Source of the DNA: UKL13-2 sp040006575
GTDB lineage: Bacteria; Pseudomonadota; Gammaproteobacteria; Burkholderiales; Usitatibacteraceae
Reading direction: 5' to 3'
Assembly (NCBI GenBank): GCA_040006575.1
Contig: JBDTWS010000150.1
Location: 1-9,736 of the forward strand
DNA: 9,736 bases
The translations under genes were made by a program, and so were the position numbers. Shown here piece by piece: positions 1 to 5,968 of this stretch. Numbering within the stretch: the stretch's first letter is position 1; each line of letters opens with the position of its first letter. The notes below the pieces were generated by a model. It was not told the origin of the DNA. It worked only from the letters and a program-made list of their open reading frames with translations, and searched no databases.

Positions 1-44
1 ATGCCACCGAGCCATTCATAAAGCGTTGGAACGGATTTGTTCAT
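1..44 (-). CDS. Truncated haemoglobin (group II-like), N-terminal fragment
   Basis: Only the first 14 codons are in the window, reading MNKSVPTLYEWLGG; the gene continues past base 1 and the next codon begins AT. The TLYEWLGG stretch followed by a probable Met is, from memory of the family, the usual opening of proteobacterial group II truncated haemoglobins, small 2/2 globins that bind O2 or NO in the cytoplasm. The ATG shares the sequence ATGA with the stop of a short upstream ORF, which suggests translational coupling. No clear Shine-Dalgarno sequence precedes it. It lies downstream of the cytochrome b561 gene on the same strand, so the two could be co-transcribed. Fourteen residues cannot prove the family; the haem-binding part is not visible. 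Confidence 0.5.
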   Translation of the reverse strand, partial: MNKSVPTLYEWLGG

Positions 45-151
45 GGGGATGAGGTTGTTTGATGGTTGAAATCCGGGTGCCGGAAACGATGGATAAACGC
101 TTCAACCTCGGCCTCATGCTTCTCGTGTCCAATTCGCTCCTTTGTGGACAT
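41..151 (-). CDS. Possible 36-residue small ORF between b561 and globin genes
   Basis: This short minus-strand ORF starts MSTKERIGHEKHEAEVEAF and is rich in His (five) and Glu. Its TGA stop overlaps the ATG of the globin-like gene in the arrangement ATGA. There is no membrane segment and no family I recognise. No Shine-Dalgarno sequence is visible before the ATG. The frame is open upstream for another 18 codons without an obvious better start. The only argument for it is the coupled overlap with the next gene; it may be a leader peptide or chance. Confidence 0.25.
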   Translation of the reverse strand: MSTKERIGHEKHEAEVEAFIHRFRHPDFNHQTTSSP

Positions 152-258
152 CGCAAGATGGGAGGGAAAGCGCAAATCGAAACCTGCTATATGCAAGTGC
201 TCCCGTCATCCTCGACTCTGGGCCAACTGCCATGCTCTCGCCCGACGTTTACAGAGCG

Positions 259-825
259 TCACAGTCGATCCGGGAATCGGGATCCAAGCATTCTACGCAA
301 CGTATCATCGCGCTTCACATAGTGATGAAAGAGCGCGCCTGCGGCGTGCAATCCGATCAGGAAGTAGCCAAAAGTCGCGAATGACTCGTGCAGCTCCTTC
401 AGGAATCGGGCCAGCCCGTCATCGCGTGAGAGCAGAAATGGCAAGTCAAAGAAAAATATATGTACAGGCTTGCCCGCTGCACTTAGCGTAAGCCAGCCCA
501 GCAAAGGTAGGAATATCATCAACACATACAGAAACCAGTGGACGACCCGGGCAAGCGCCGTTTGCCAGGCCGGATCTGCCGCAGGGATCGCAGGCTCCTT
601 GCCCAGCAGCCGAAGTAGCAACCGCGGCCATACCAGCAGTAACACGAGCAGGCCTGTCAGGTAGTGCAAGAGCGCCATATTCAGTCGTGCTGCACTGCCG
701 CGCGGCGCAAAGGATTTCAGTTCCATCAACGCATAGGCCAACGCGATCAAAGCAAGCATCAGCCAATGCAGCCAAATTCTGGGCGAACTGTATACCGCAC
801 CATTGTTCGTTGAGCTCAAGTTCAT
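259..825 (-). CDS. cybB: Cytochrome b561 (CybB type), dihaem membrane protein
   Basis: This is a 188-residue inner-membrane protein with four hydrophobic segments (about residues 17-36, 49-72, 90-112 and 148-168). His20, His54, His146 and His160 are spaced like the four haem b ligands of E. coli CybB (34 residues between the first two, 14 between the last two), so two b haems are expected. Known family members pass electrons to or from quinone; E. coli CybB is reported as a superoxide:ubiquinone oxidoreductase. The ATG is preceded by GGAGA at 828-832, which supports the start. It is divergent from the reductase/decahaem operon and upstream of a possible globin gene, a context fitting redox or oxygen stress. 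The specific role as superoxide oxidase is inference. Confidence 0.88.
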   Translation of the reverse strand: MNLSSTNNGAVYSSPRIWLHWLMLALIALAYALMELKSFAPRGSAARLNMALLHYLTGLLVLLLVWPRLLLRLLGKEPAIPAADPAWQTALARVVHWFLYVLMIFLPLLGWLTLSAAGKPVHIFFFDLPFLLSRDDGLARFLKELHESFATFGYFLIGLHAAGALFHHYVKRDDTLRRMLGSRFPDRL

Positions 826-1670
826 TTTCTCCGAAGTGTATGTGTCAGCTCACATGAGAAACAGCAGCGCTAGCGGCGGACTGCTGAAACGCGCTTGCGG
901 CATCATGGCATGGCATGGACGATTTAAGTGAGTTCATCTGCCTGAAGGCAGCGCCGGTGACAATTGATCGCCATTCCACTCATATCGTTCAAAGAGATCT
1001 GCACTCTTGTTTACGACATTGAGTTGATTGCCAGAGGCAGCCTGCAACGCCCGCCATTCAAAGTAAGGAACTGCGGCTTTTGTTGCTTTAGTTATGAGGT
1101 CGCAATTTCAATTGCATCAGCCTCTGCCTCCTGGCTTGGGGGGCCAATTCTGATTGCATGGCGATCAAGAGTTAGGACAAAAACACCTGGCCACATTTTC
1201 CGATGCTCGATGCCATATAGTCGATCGCGAAATCCGACGGGAATGGTCCACGCACTCTTTTCTCACTTCCCCGTGTGCCGTAGCTCAAGCAGGTCCACCA
1301 AAAGGAAATAGACCAAATAGTGTGGGGGAAGCGCACGCCCTCCCTCTGTACGGGAGGAAAGCATTAATCCATGCTTTCGTCCTTGGAACGCGGAGCACCG
1401 GCTGCTTGCAGTTCGCCAGGATTCTCCCGCGCCGCTTCACGGACCTTCAACATCTCCGACGATATTGGGGGGAGTCGGGGCCGCAGCACTTAGCCTGCTA
1501 TGGTTCGAGACGGTCAAATGGCGCCCCGGTCGACGCGCCGCAAGGGCTTGAGAAGGCCGATTCGGTCGCACGTGCGTTCGCTTGCGCACAGACAGCTCAG
1601 CGGCTCGTTCGTACGCTATTAGTACCTTAAACACAGCAGATTGCGTTTTGCTGCAAAAGCGGCGTCGGTA
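826..1670. other. Long intergenic stretch without a convincing gene
   Basis: About 850 bases separate the start of the b561 gene from the FNR box. The longest open frames, including 1154-1630 on the plus strand and 1437-1634 on the minus strand, give low-complexity, Arg/Ser-rich translations without family signatures, and no tRNA is seen. The stretch holds several small inverted repeats: CTGCC/GGCAG at 938-951, GCAATT/AATTGC at 1102-1115, and the two overlapping hairpins at 1339-1382 listed separately. It could be regulatory, hold an unrecognised small RNA, or be decayed coding sequence. Confidence 0.5.
1339..1382 (+). repeat. Two overlapping, mutually exclusive hairpins
   Basis: CCTCCC (1339-1344) can pair with GGGAGG (1352-1357) across a 7-base loop. 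GGAGGAAAGCAT (1353-1364) can instead pair with ATGCTTTCGTCC (1371-1382) across TAATCC, 11 of 12 positions matching. Both use GGAGG at 1353-1357, so only one can form in a given RNA. No U-tract follows either stem. GGAGG is also a Shine-Dalgarno-like sequence 13 bases before an ATG at 1371 that opens a 40-codon frame I do not recognise. Confidence 0.4.
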
Positions 1671-1711
1671 TTGATTTGGATCAAATCGTCAGTGACACGC
1701 GAATCCAGAAT
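1671..1711 (+). promoter_or_regulatory. FNR/ANR-type box with appropriately spaced -10 element
   Basis: TTGAT-TTGG-ATCAA at 1671-1684 matches the FNR/ANR/DNR consensus TTGAT-N4-ATCAA perfectly. CAGAAT at 1706-1711 is a four-of-six match to a -10 element and would start transcription near 1718, placing the box centre about 41 bases upstream, the usual position for class II FNR activation. The reductase ATG follows at 1777. This points to induction of the operon under low oxygen or, if a DNR/NNR-type regulator is present, nitric oxide. The box is seen directly; the promoter start is inferred. Confidence 0.75.
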
Positions 1712-1776
1712 CAACAGGTCCAAGCCGCAGGTTGAGTTGCGGCGCCGAACAACAAACGACGAAGCGAAAAATATAT

Positions 1777-3021
1777 ATGAGTGCGCTGCAGCTACTGACG
1801 CTGATCATTGCCGCGCTGCTCATGCAGTTGGCGATGGGTGTGGCGGTAGTCGTTCAGCGTCGACGACACGCTTCGAATCACACATTGGTATCGGCGTCCA
1901 GGTCCTTGTCAAGGTCGTCAGCCGCTGCGTGGCCGGGATGGCGGGACTTTATTGTTACGCGGCGATCATTTGAAGATACTTCGCACTCGCAATGCTCGTT
2001 CTATCTACAACCCGTGAACGGTTTGCCGCTGCCATTGTTCCTGCCTGGACAATTCCTGACCTTCTCGCTGCCGGCCGGTGGCAGCGTCCAGGCGGCTCCA
2101 ACGTCTTTCATTACCCGCTGCTACTCGTTGTCGGATCGTCCCGACACCGCTGGCTACCGCATCACTATCAAGCGAGTGCAGACACCCGTGAGCAGGCCGG
2201 AGTTGGCGCCGGGCCTGGCATCCACGTACTTTCACGACACTGTGCACGCAGGAACGGTCCTCAAGGTAAGGGCACCTTCGGGGCACTTCTTCGTCGACCC
2301 CGAAGGCGGCGTTCCTGTGGTGCTGCTTGCTGGGGGCATTGGCATCACGCCCTTGATGAGCATGCTGCGCTGGTGTGTGATTGAGCAGCCGGCGCAAACG
2401 TTGTACCTCTACTACGGTGTCCGCGATGGCAGTGGCCACGCTTTCAAACAGGCGCTTGAGCAACTGGCTGCGGAACAGCCGACATTCCATCTCAATGTCG
2501 TCTACAGCCAGCCACACGCTGACGACCGGGTCGGGCGTGACTACCAGCACGCAGGCCGCGTGGATATCGAACTGTTGCGCCGCACTCTCCCGCACGGTCG
2601 GCACCAGTTCTACGTTTGCGGTCCACCGGCAATGATGGAAGGACTGGTACCTGCATTGGTGCAGTGGGGCGTGCCGCAGCAGGACATTCACTTTGAGGCG
2701 TTCGGCCCAGCATCGGTAAAATTCCCCGCGACGACACCTGACACCGTTGTGGCCGCCCTCGCAAAACACGCCGAAGTCAAGTTCACCCGTTCGGGCCGCA
2801 CGCTCCTCTGGGATGGGCGGGACGCCAACTTGCTTGATTTCAGTGAGCGCCATGGCCTCGCCATTGACTCAGGATGTCGCGCGGGAAGCTGCGGCACCTG
2901 CGAGACTCAACTGGTCAGTGGTGAGGTTCACTACGAGCATCCGCCCGACTACGACGTCGCGCCGGGGCACTGCCTGTTGTGCGTGAGCCGGCCAACATCG
3001 GCTTTGGTGCTGGAGGCGTGA
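1777..3021 (+). CDS. Membrane-anchored FAD/NAD(P)H reductase with C-terminal 2Fe-2S domain
   Basis: From the ATG at 1777 the protein has 414 residues. Residues 4-26 form one membrane helix followed by Arg28-Arg30, which predicts the rest to lie in the cytoplasm. Next come a ferredoxin-NADP-reductase-type FAD domain with RCYSLS at 114-119, a nucleotide domain with AGGIGITPLMSML at 185-197 and CGPPAMM at 281-287, and a plant-type ferredoxin domain with Cys367, Cys372, Cys375 and Cys402. It should take hydride from NAD(P)H and pass single electrons to 2Fe-2S. The order (helix, FAD, NAD, Fe-S) differs from NqrF, where Fe-S comes before FAD. An in-frame TTG at 1732 would add 15 residues; the ATG is preferred because it begins directly before the helix, although neither has a strong ribosome site. 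Its stop overlaps the next gene's ATG (TGATG), so the electron partner is probably the adjacent b-type membrane protein. Confidence 0.85.
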   Translation: MSALQLLTLIIAALLMQLAMGVAVVVQRRRHASNHTLVSASRSLSRSSAAAWPGWRDFIVTRRSFEDTSHSQCSFYLQPVNGLPLPLFLPGQFLTFSLPAGGSVQAAPTSFITRCYSLSDRPDTAGYRITIKRVQTPVSRPELAPGLASTYFHDTVHAGTVLKVRAPSGHFFVDPEGGVPVVLLAGGIGITPLMSMLRWCVIEQPAQTLYLYYGVRDGSGHAFKQALEQLAAEQPTFHLNVVYSQPHADDRVGRDYQHAGRVDIELLRRTLPHGRHQFYVCGPPAMMEGLVPALVQWGVPQQDIHFEAFGPASVKFPATTPDTVVAALAKHAEVKFTRSGRTLLWDGRDANLLDFSERHGLAIDSGCRAGSCGTCETQLVSGEVHYEHPPDYDVAPGHCLLCVSRPTSALVLEA

Positions 3022-3602
3022 TGCAGGCCCGACTGCTCCGCCGCGAAGTGCTGCCCTTCCTTCTGAGCATGGCCATGCTTGTCGCCGTGTCGTTGCTGAT
3101 CGACGCCGCGCTGCACCTTTTAAATATCGTCTGGATTGGGCGCTGGCTGGGCATCCCGGGCATTTTGCTGATTTTCGTTTCGACGATCGTCTATTCGCTA
3201 CGCAAACGCAAGATCATCACGTCGGGCCAACCCGCTCAGTTGATGCGGTGGCATGAGTACCTGGCTTGGGCCGGTTCCTTGCTGGTGCTGGTCCACGCCG
3301 GCATCCACTTCAACGCGATCCTCGGCTGGCTGGCGGTGTGGGCCATGCTCATCAACATCGGCAGCGGGCTGACAGGTAAATTCCTGCTTGCTCGCTCGCG
3401 ACGCCGTCTCGACGAGACGCGGCAGGGCCTGCGCGAACAGGGTCTGACGCCAGACCAGCTTGACGAACGCACCTATTGGGACAGCCTGACGTTCGACGTG
3501 GTAAAGCAATGGCGGGTGGTGCACTTTCCCATCACCCTCGCCTTCGCCGTGCTGGCCACGGCGCACATCGTGGCCGTGTTCCTCTTCTGGGGCTGGAAAT
3601 GA
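3021..3602 (+). CDS. NOX/ferric-reductase-like dihaem b membrane protein
   Basis: The 193-residue product has about five membrane segments (near 10-36, 43-60, 78-97, 98-118 and 168-190) with a cytoplasmic-looking basic loop around 123-150. His78 and His92 lie on one helix and His168 and His182 on another, each pair 14 residues apart. This is the two-helix, four-His pattern of NADPH oxidases and ferric reductases that binds two stacked b haems across the membrane; His96 is an alternative ligand. It lacks the flavin domain of those enzymes, which the preceding gene supplies separately. The ATG at 3021 overlaps the upstream stop and has GGAGG at 3012-3016; an earlier in-frame ATG at 2979 lies inside the reductase gene and is less likely. 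It probably carries electrons from the reductase to the decahaem cytochrome. The family assignment is by pattern, not by search. Confidence 0.72.
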   Translation: MQARLLRREVLPFLLSMAMLVAVSLLIDAALHLLNIVWIGRWLGIPGILLIFVSTIVYSLRKRKIITSGQPAQLMRWHEYLAWAGSLLVLVHAGIHFNAILGWLAVWAMLINIGSGLTGKFLLARSRRRLDETRQGLREQGLTPDQLDERTYWDSLTFDVVKQWRVVHFPITLAFAVLATAHIVAVFLFWGWK

Positions 3603-4462
3603 AGCGGGGCTGGCTGTTCTGGACTATCTTCGCCAACCTGACGGTCCTCATCGGCTTGGCCTTCGCTTATCCGCACCTGATGATCAGCCCTGGTCCGCTG
3701 ATCAAGGGGCATGCCGCACTTACCACCAACTGTTTTGCCTGCCATACGACCTGGCATGGCACAACGGTGGAGAAATGTACTGGATGCCACGCCTTGCCGG
3801 AGATCGGGCTTCGCACCACCACCGGCGTGGTGCGACCTCAGCACGGAATCAAGACGTCATTTCATCAGCAACTGACTGAACAAAACTGCATGGCGTGCCA
3901 CAGTGATCACGCCGGACCAAGGCTGACACGTCGTAACAACACAAGCTTCTCGCATGCGCTATTGCGGCCAGATGTCCGCAAAGACTGCGCTGCCTGCCAC
4001 GACAAGCCCAAGAACGAGATGCACCGGACACTGACCGTGGGTTGCGCTCAATGTCACCAGTCCGAGGCGTGGAAGCCGGCGACGTTCAAACATGACGCAC
4101 TCGAAAAAACGGTGCTGGCGCGATGCGAGGCCTGCCATAAGATTCCCGCTGACAAGCTGCATGCGCAGATCCAAGGCAACTGCGCCCAGTGCCATGCCAC
4201 GAGAGCATGGAAACCGGCGACCTTTGAACATTCAAAATTCTTCCATTTGGACAAGGACCACAATGTCACTTGCGTGACCTGTCACATCGAAAACGACTAC
4301 AAGCGCTATACGTGCTATGGCTGTCACGAACACACGTTGGCGAACATCCGCAGAAAGCATGAGAAAGAAGGCATCAGCAACTTTGCGAACTGCGTCAACT
4401 GCCACCGCGATGCCAGCGGCGAACGCGAAGGCGGTGAGCGTGAAGGCCGGAATCGTGATTGA
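3599..4462 (+). CDS. Decahaem c-type cytochrome, membrane-anchored or periplasmic
   Basis: The 287-residue protein begins MKRGWLF with a hydrophobic helix at about 5-24 that may be an uncleaved anchor or be cut after AFA (residues 21-23), so the bulk lies in the periplasm. Ten CXXCH haem-binding motifs begin at Cys45, 60, 97, 130, 149, 176, 195, 225, 239 and 265, and many further His could be sixth ligands, as in cytochrome c3/c7-type proteins. A module repeats: CAQCHx3AWKPATFxH occurs at 149-165 and again at 195-211. The tail after residue 271 is short, charged and repetitive (EREGG/EREGR). The ATG overlaps the preceding stop as ATGA, giving strict coupling to the b-type gene; an ATG at 3476 lies in that gene and gives no signal sequence. 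It most likely accepts electrons from the b haems and passes them on in the periplasm. No outer-membrane porin gene is nearby. Confidence 0.88.
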   Translation: MKRGWLFWTIFANLTVLIGLAFAYPHLMISPGPLIKGHAALTTNCFACHTTWHGTTVEKCTGCHALPEIGLRTTTGVVRPQHGIKTSFHQQLTEQNCMACHSDHAGPRLTRRNNTSFSHALLRPDVRKDCAACHDKPKNEMHRTLTVGCAQCHQSEAWKPATFKHDALEKTVLARCEACHKIPADKLHAQIQGNCAQCHATRAWKPATFEHSKFFHLDKDHNVTCVTCHIENDYKRYTCYGCHEHTLANIRRKHEKEGISNFANCVNCHRDASGEREGGEREGRNRD

Positions 4463-4597
4463 TTTGCCAGTCCAGCGCAACGGTCAGTGCGTAGCAGTAG
4501 ATGGCCACAGAGATACTAAATCGCGTGCAAATTTGATCGACCCCGCGATTCATGCGGCTATGTGGGTAGATTCACGGCGCGACGCGACACGTGTGCT

Positions 4598-4609
4598 CTT
4601 TCGAGAAAG
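4598..4609. repeat. Short palindrome CTTTC-GA-GAAAG
   Basis: A five-base perfect inverted repeat with a two-base centre lies in the gap between the decahaem gene and tRNA-Ser. No U-tract follows, so it is not a typical terminator. The rest of 4463-4665 shows no gene. Confidence 0.3.
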
Positions 4610-4665
4610 CTGACGTTTGACGTACAGAAATTGCATCGGGAAGTGTCACGACATCGCACGCCGAC

Positions 4666-4695
4666 GGATGGGTGGGAGGATGGGTGGGAGCACCC
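4666..4695 (+). repeat. 12-base tandem duplication with G-quadruplex potential
   Basis: GGATGGGTGGGA occurs twice in a row (4666-4677 and 4678-4689). The four GGG runs at 4670-4672, 4674-4676, 4682-4684 and 4686-4688 have loops of 1, 5 and 1 bases, which fits the canonical G3 quadruplex pattern. GGGTG (4682-4686) can alternatively pair with CACCC (4691-4695) in a small hairpin. It lies 35-64 bases beyond the 3' end of tRNA-Ser. Confidence 0.65.
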
Positions 4696-4729
4696 AATAA
4701 CCCGAAGGTCCATGCTGGACAAGGCCAGG

Positions 4730-4819
4730 TGGCGGAGGCGGTGAGATTCGAACTCACGGATGAGTCGCCTCATCGCTGGTTTTCAAGACCAGTGCCTTAA
4801 ACCGCTCGGCCACACCTCC
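4730..4819 (-). tRNA. tRNA-Ser (anticodon UGA)
   Basis: Read on the minus strand, the acceptor GGAGGTG pairs with CGCCTCC (one G-U), followed by discriminator G and an encoded CCA at 4730-4732. The anticodon loop CTTGAAA, closed by CTGGT/ACCAG, carries anticodon TGA at 4783-4785, which reads serine UCA-type codons. The D-arm sequence GGCCGAGCGG and T-loop TTCGAAT are typical. The long variable arm (GCGATGAGGCGACTCATC region) is expected of a class II tRNA such as serine. It is transcribed away from the Bax-inhibitor gene. Confidence 0.96.
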
Positions 4820-4830
4820 ACGCAGCCGCC

Positions 4831-4859
4831 ATTTTACCTTGCCGAATGGCATTTTTCAC
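4831..4859 (-). promoter_or_regulatory. Likely promoter of tRNA-Ser
   Basis: On the minus strand GTGAAA (4854-4859, four of six to the -35 consensus) and TAAAAT (4831-4836, five of six to the -10 consensus) are 17 bases apart. Transcription would begin near 4824, about five bases before the mature tRNA end at 4819. Confidence 0.5.
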
Positions 4860-4865
4860 AGTGGG

Positions 4866-4909
4866 CCACCGTTGGTCATTGCGTTTCGCAATGTGACGAA
4901 TGGCGGTGG
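4866..4909. repeat. 44-base imperfect inverted repeat between divergent genes
   Basis: The core CATTGCG-TTT-CGCAATG (4877-4893) is a perfect 7-base stem with a 3-base loop. The outer arms CCACCG (4866-4871) and CGGTGG (4904-4909) are also complementary, and GTC/GAC between them partly so. It sits between the tRNA-Ser and Bax-inhibitor promoters. It could be an operator, a cruciform or a leader structure; no U-tract suggests termination. Confidence 0.45.
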
Positions 4910-4934
4910 GAAACTTTGATGCATGCGCTATAGT
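4906..4934 (+). promoter_or_regulatory. Weak promoter candidate for Bax-inhibitor gene
   Basis: TATAGT at 4929-4934 is a five-of-six -10 match and would give a leader of about 29 bases. The hexamer 17 bases upstream (GTGGGA, 4906-4911) is a poor -35 match and overlaps the end of the inverted repeat, so activation or another start is possible. Confidence 0.3.
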
Positions 4935-4969
4935 CTGATTTACGCTTTTACCGCAATTGGAGAAACAAC

Positions 4970-5686
4970 ATGGCTGATATCCGGACAATCAATCCTTCGC
5001 CTTCAACCGGCGCCGCAACGGGGCCCTCAACCGGTGCAATTTCGCCGGCGCAGAACAAGGTCCTGCGCAACACCTACATGCTGCTTGCGCTATCGCTGAT
5101 CCCGACTGTGATCGGCGCAACGCTGGGCGTGCAGTTTAAATTCTCGCTGTTCTCCGGCAGCCCGTTCATGGGTTTCCTGTTGTTCCTGGGAATCGCGTTT
5201 GGCTTTTTCTACGCGATCGAGAAGACCAAGAACAGCGCCTGGGGTGTGGCCATCCTGCTGGGCTTTACGTTCTTCATGGGCCTGATGATGTCGCGCCTGC
5301 TGGGCGTGGTGCTGCAGATGAGCAACGGGCCGACGCTGGTCGCTACTGCGTTCGCAGGCACCTCGCTGATTTTCTTTGGCATGGCCACCTTGGCCGCGAC
5401 CATCAAGCGTGATTTGTCGAACATGGGCAAATTCATGATGATGGGTGTGCTGCTGCTGATCATCGCCGGTGTCGCAAATATTTTCCTGCAGATTCCCGCG
5501 CTGGCACTCACGATCATGGTGCTGGCCATCGGCATTTTCTCGGCGCTGCTGTTGTATGACGTAAACCGCATCATCACGGGTGGCGAGACCAATTACATCA
5601 GCGCCACACTGAACATCTATCTCGACATCTACAACATCTTCATGCATCTGCTTTCGTTGCTGGGCATCGTTGGCGGCAACGACTGA
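4970..5686 (+). CDS. Bax inhibitor-1 family (YccA/TMBIM-like) membrane protein
   Basis: The 238-residue protein has a Pro/Ser/Thr/Gly-rich N-terminal tail (1-27) and about seven hydrophobic segments from residue 33 to 233. The C-terminal signature LYDVNRII...GGETNYI...NIYLDIYNIF (196-224) is typical of the family; Asp197 and Asp219 correspond to the conserved Asp pair linked to pH-sensitive calcium leak in Bacillus YetJ. E. coli YccA interacts with the FtsH protease and resists its degradation of membrane proteins, so a role in membrane stress is plausible but not shown here. GGAGA at 4959-4963 supports the ATG at 4970. It appears to be a single-gene unit, with tRNA-Ser divergent on the left and a strong terminator directly after the stop. 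Length and topology are normal for the family. Confidence 0.93.
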   Translation: MADIRTINPSPSTGAATGPSTGAISPAQNKVLRNTYMLLALSLIPTVIGATLGVQFKFSLFSGSPFMGFLLFLGIAFGFFYAIEKTKNSAWGVAILLGFTFFMGLMMSRLLGVVLQMSNGPTLVATAFAGTSLIFFGMATLAATIKRDLSNMGKFMMMGVLLLIIAGVANIFLQIPALALTIMVLAIGIFSALLLYDVNRIITGGETNYISATLNIYLDIYNIFMHLLSLLGIVGGND

Positions 5687-5699
5687 GTTACGACTCAGC

Positions 5700-5738
5700 A
5701 AAATAAAAAAGCGGCCCACGGGCCGCTTTTTTATTTTA
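5700..5738. terminator. Strong bidirectional rho-independent terminator
   Basis: GCGGCC-CACG-GGCCGC at 5711-5726 forms a GC-rich hairpin flanked by an A-tract on the left and TTTTTTATTTT on the right, so it can work on both strands. It ends the Bax-inhibitor transcript 13 bases after its stop codon and may also stop rlmD transcription from the right. Confidence 0.9.
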
Positions 5739-5910
5739 AAGTCAAGCATGGGCGCGGCTTTCAGGCTATTTTTGCCCTGCAGACCGCGCCGCATATAGAG
5801 TTTCACATACAAAAATCGCTTGACTCCTTCTCGCACTCACACCATAGAGAGGTCGGGCTTTATGCCGCTTCCAAGCACCACCACTGTTACGCACTGACAA
5901 ATGTCGCGGC

Positions 5911-5943
5911 CCGTTCATGGTTCGACAGGCTCACCATGAACGG
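5911..5943. repeat. REP-like palindrome
   Basis: CCGTTCATGGT and ACCATGAACGG are perfect 11-base inverted arms around TCGACAGGCTC. The GTTCATGGTTCGACAGGCTCACC-type core resembles, from memory, a dispersed extragenic palindrome found in many proteobacterial genomes. It lies 25 bases past the rlmD stop, a common place for REP elements. Only one copy is in this window. The remaining gap, 5740-5910, shows no gene. Confidence 0.65.
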
Positions 5944-5968
5944 AAATGACGTCGCTGGAAGTTGCAAC

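Noticed and set aside
964..977. Second FNR-like site TTGATCGCCATTCC
   Set aside because: Only the left half-site matches; the right half is ATTCC and not ATCAA.
1154..1630. 158-codon plus-strand open frame in the long gap
   Set aside because: Its composition is Arg/Ser-rich without family motifs or a ribosome site, and it looks like random translation of GC-rich DNA.
1437..1634. Minus-strand frame opening MFKVLIAYERA, reminiscent of universal stress proteins
   Set aside because: Resemblance ends after about eight residues, and following the other two frames did not restore a Usp pattern.
2005..2853. 282-codon minus-strand frame inside the reductase gene
   Set aside because: It is antisense to a gene with intact FAD, NAD and Fe-S motifs and has no domain signature of its own.
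4558..4773. 71-codon minus-strand frame overlapping the tRNA
   Set aside because: Part of its sequence is simply translated tRNA-Ser, a common false ORF.
4730..4819. tRNA-Ser as an integration (att) site for the redox operon
   Set aside because: No integrase and no second copy of the tRNA 3' end are seen in the window.
5090..5836. 248-codon frame antisense to the Bax-inhibitor gene
   Set aside because: It is Gln/His/Arg-rich shadow coding and runs through the terminator; the plus-strand gene is clear.
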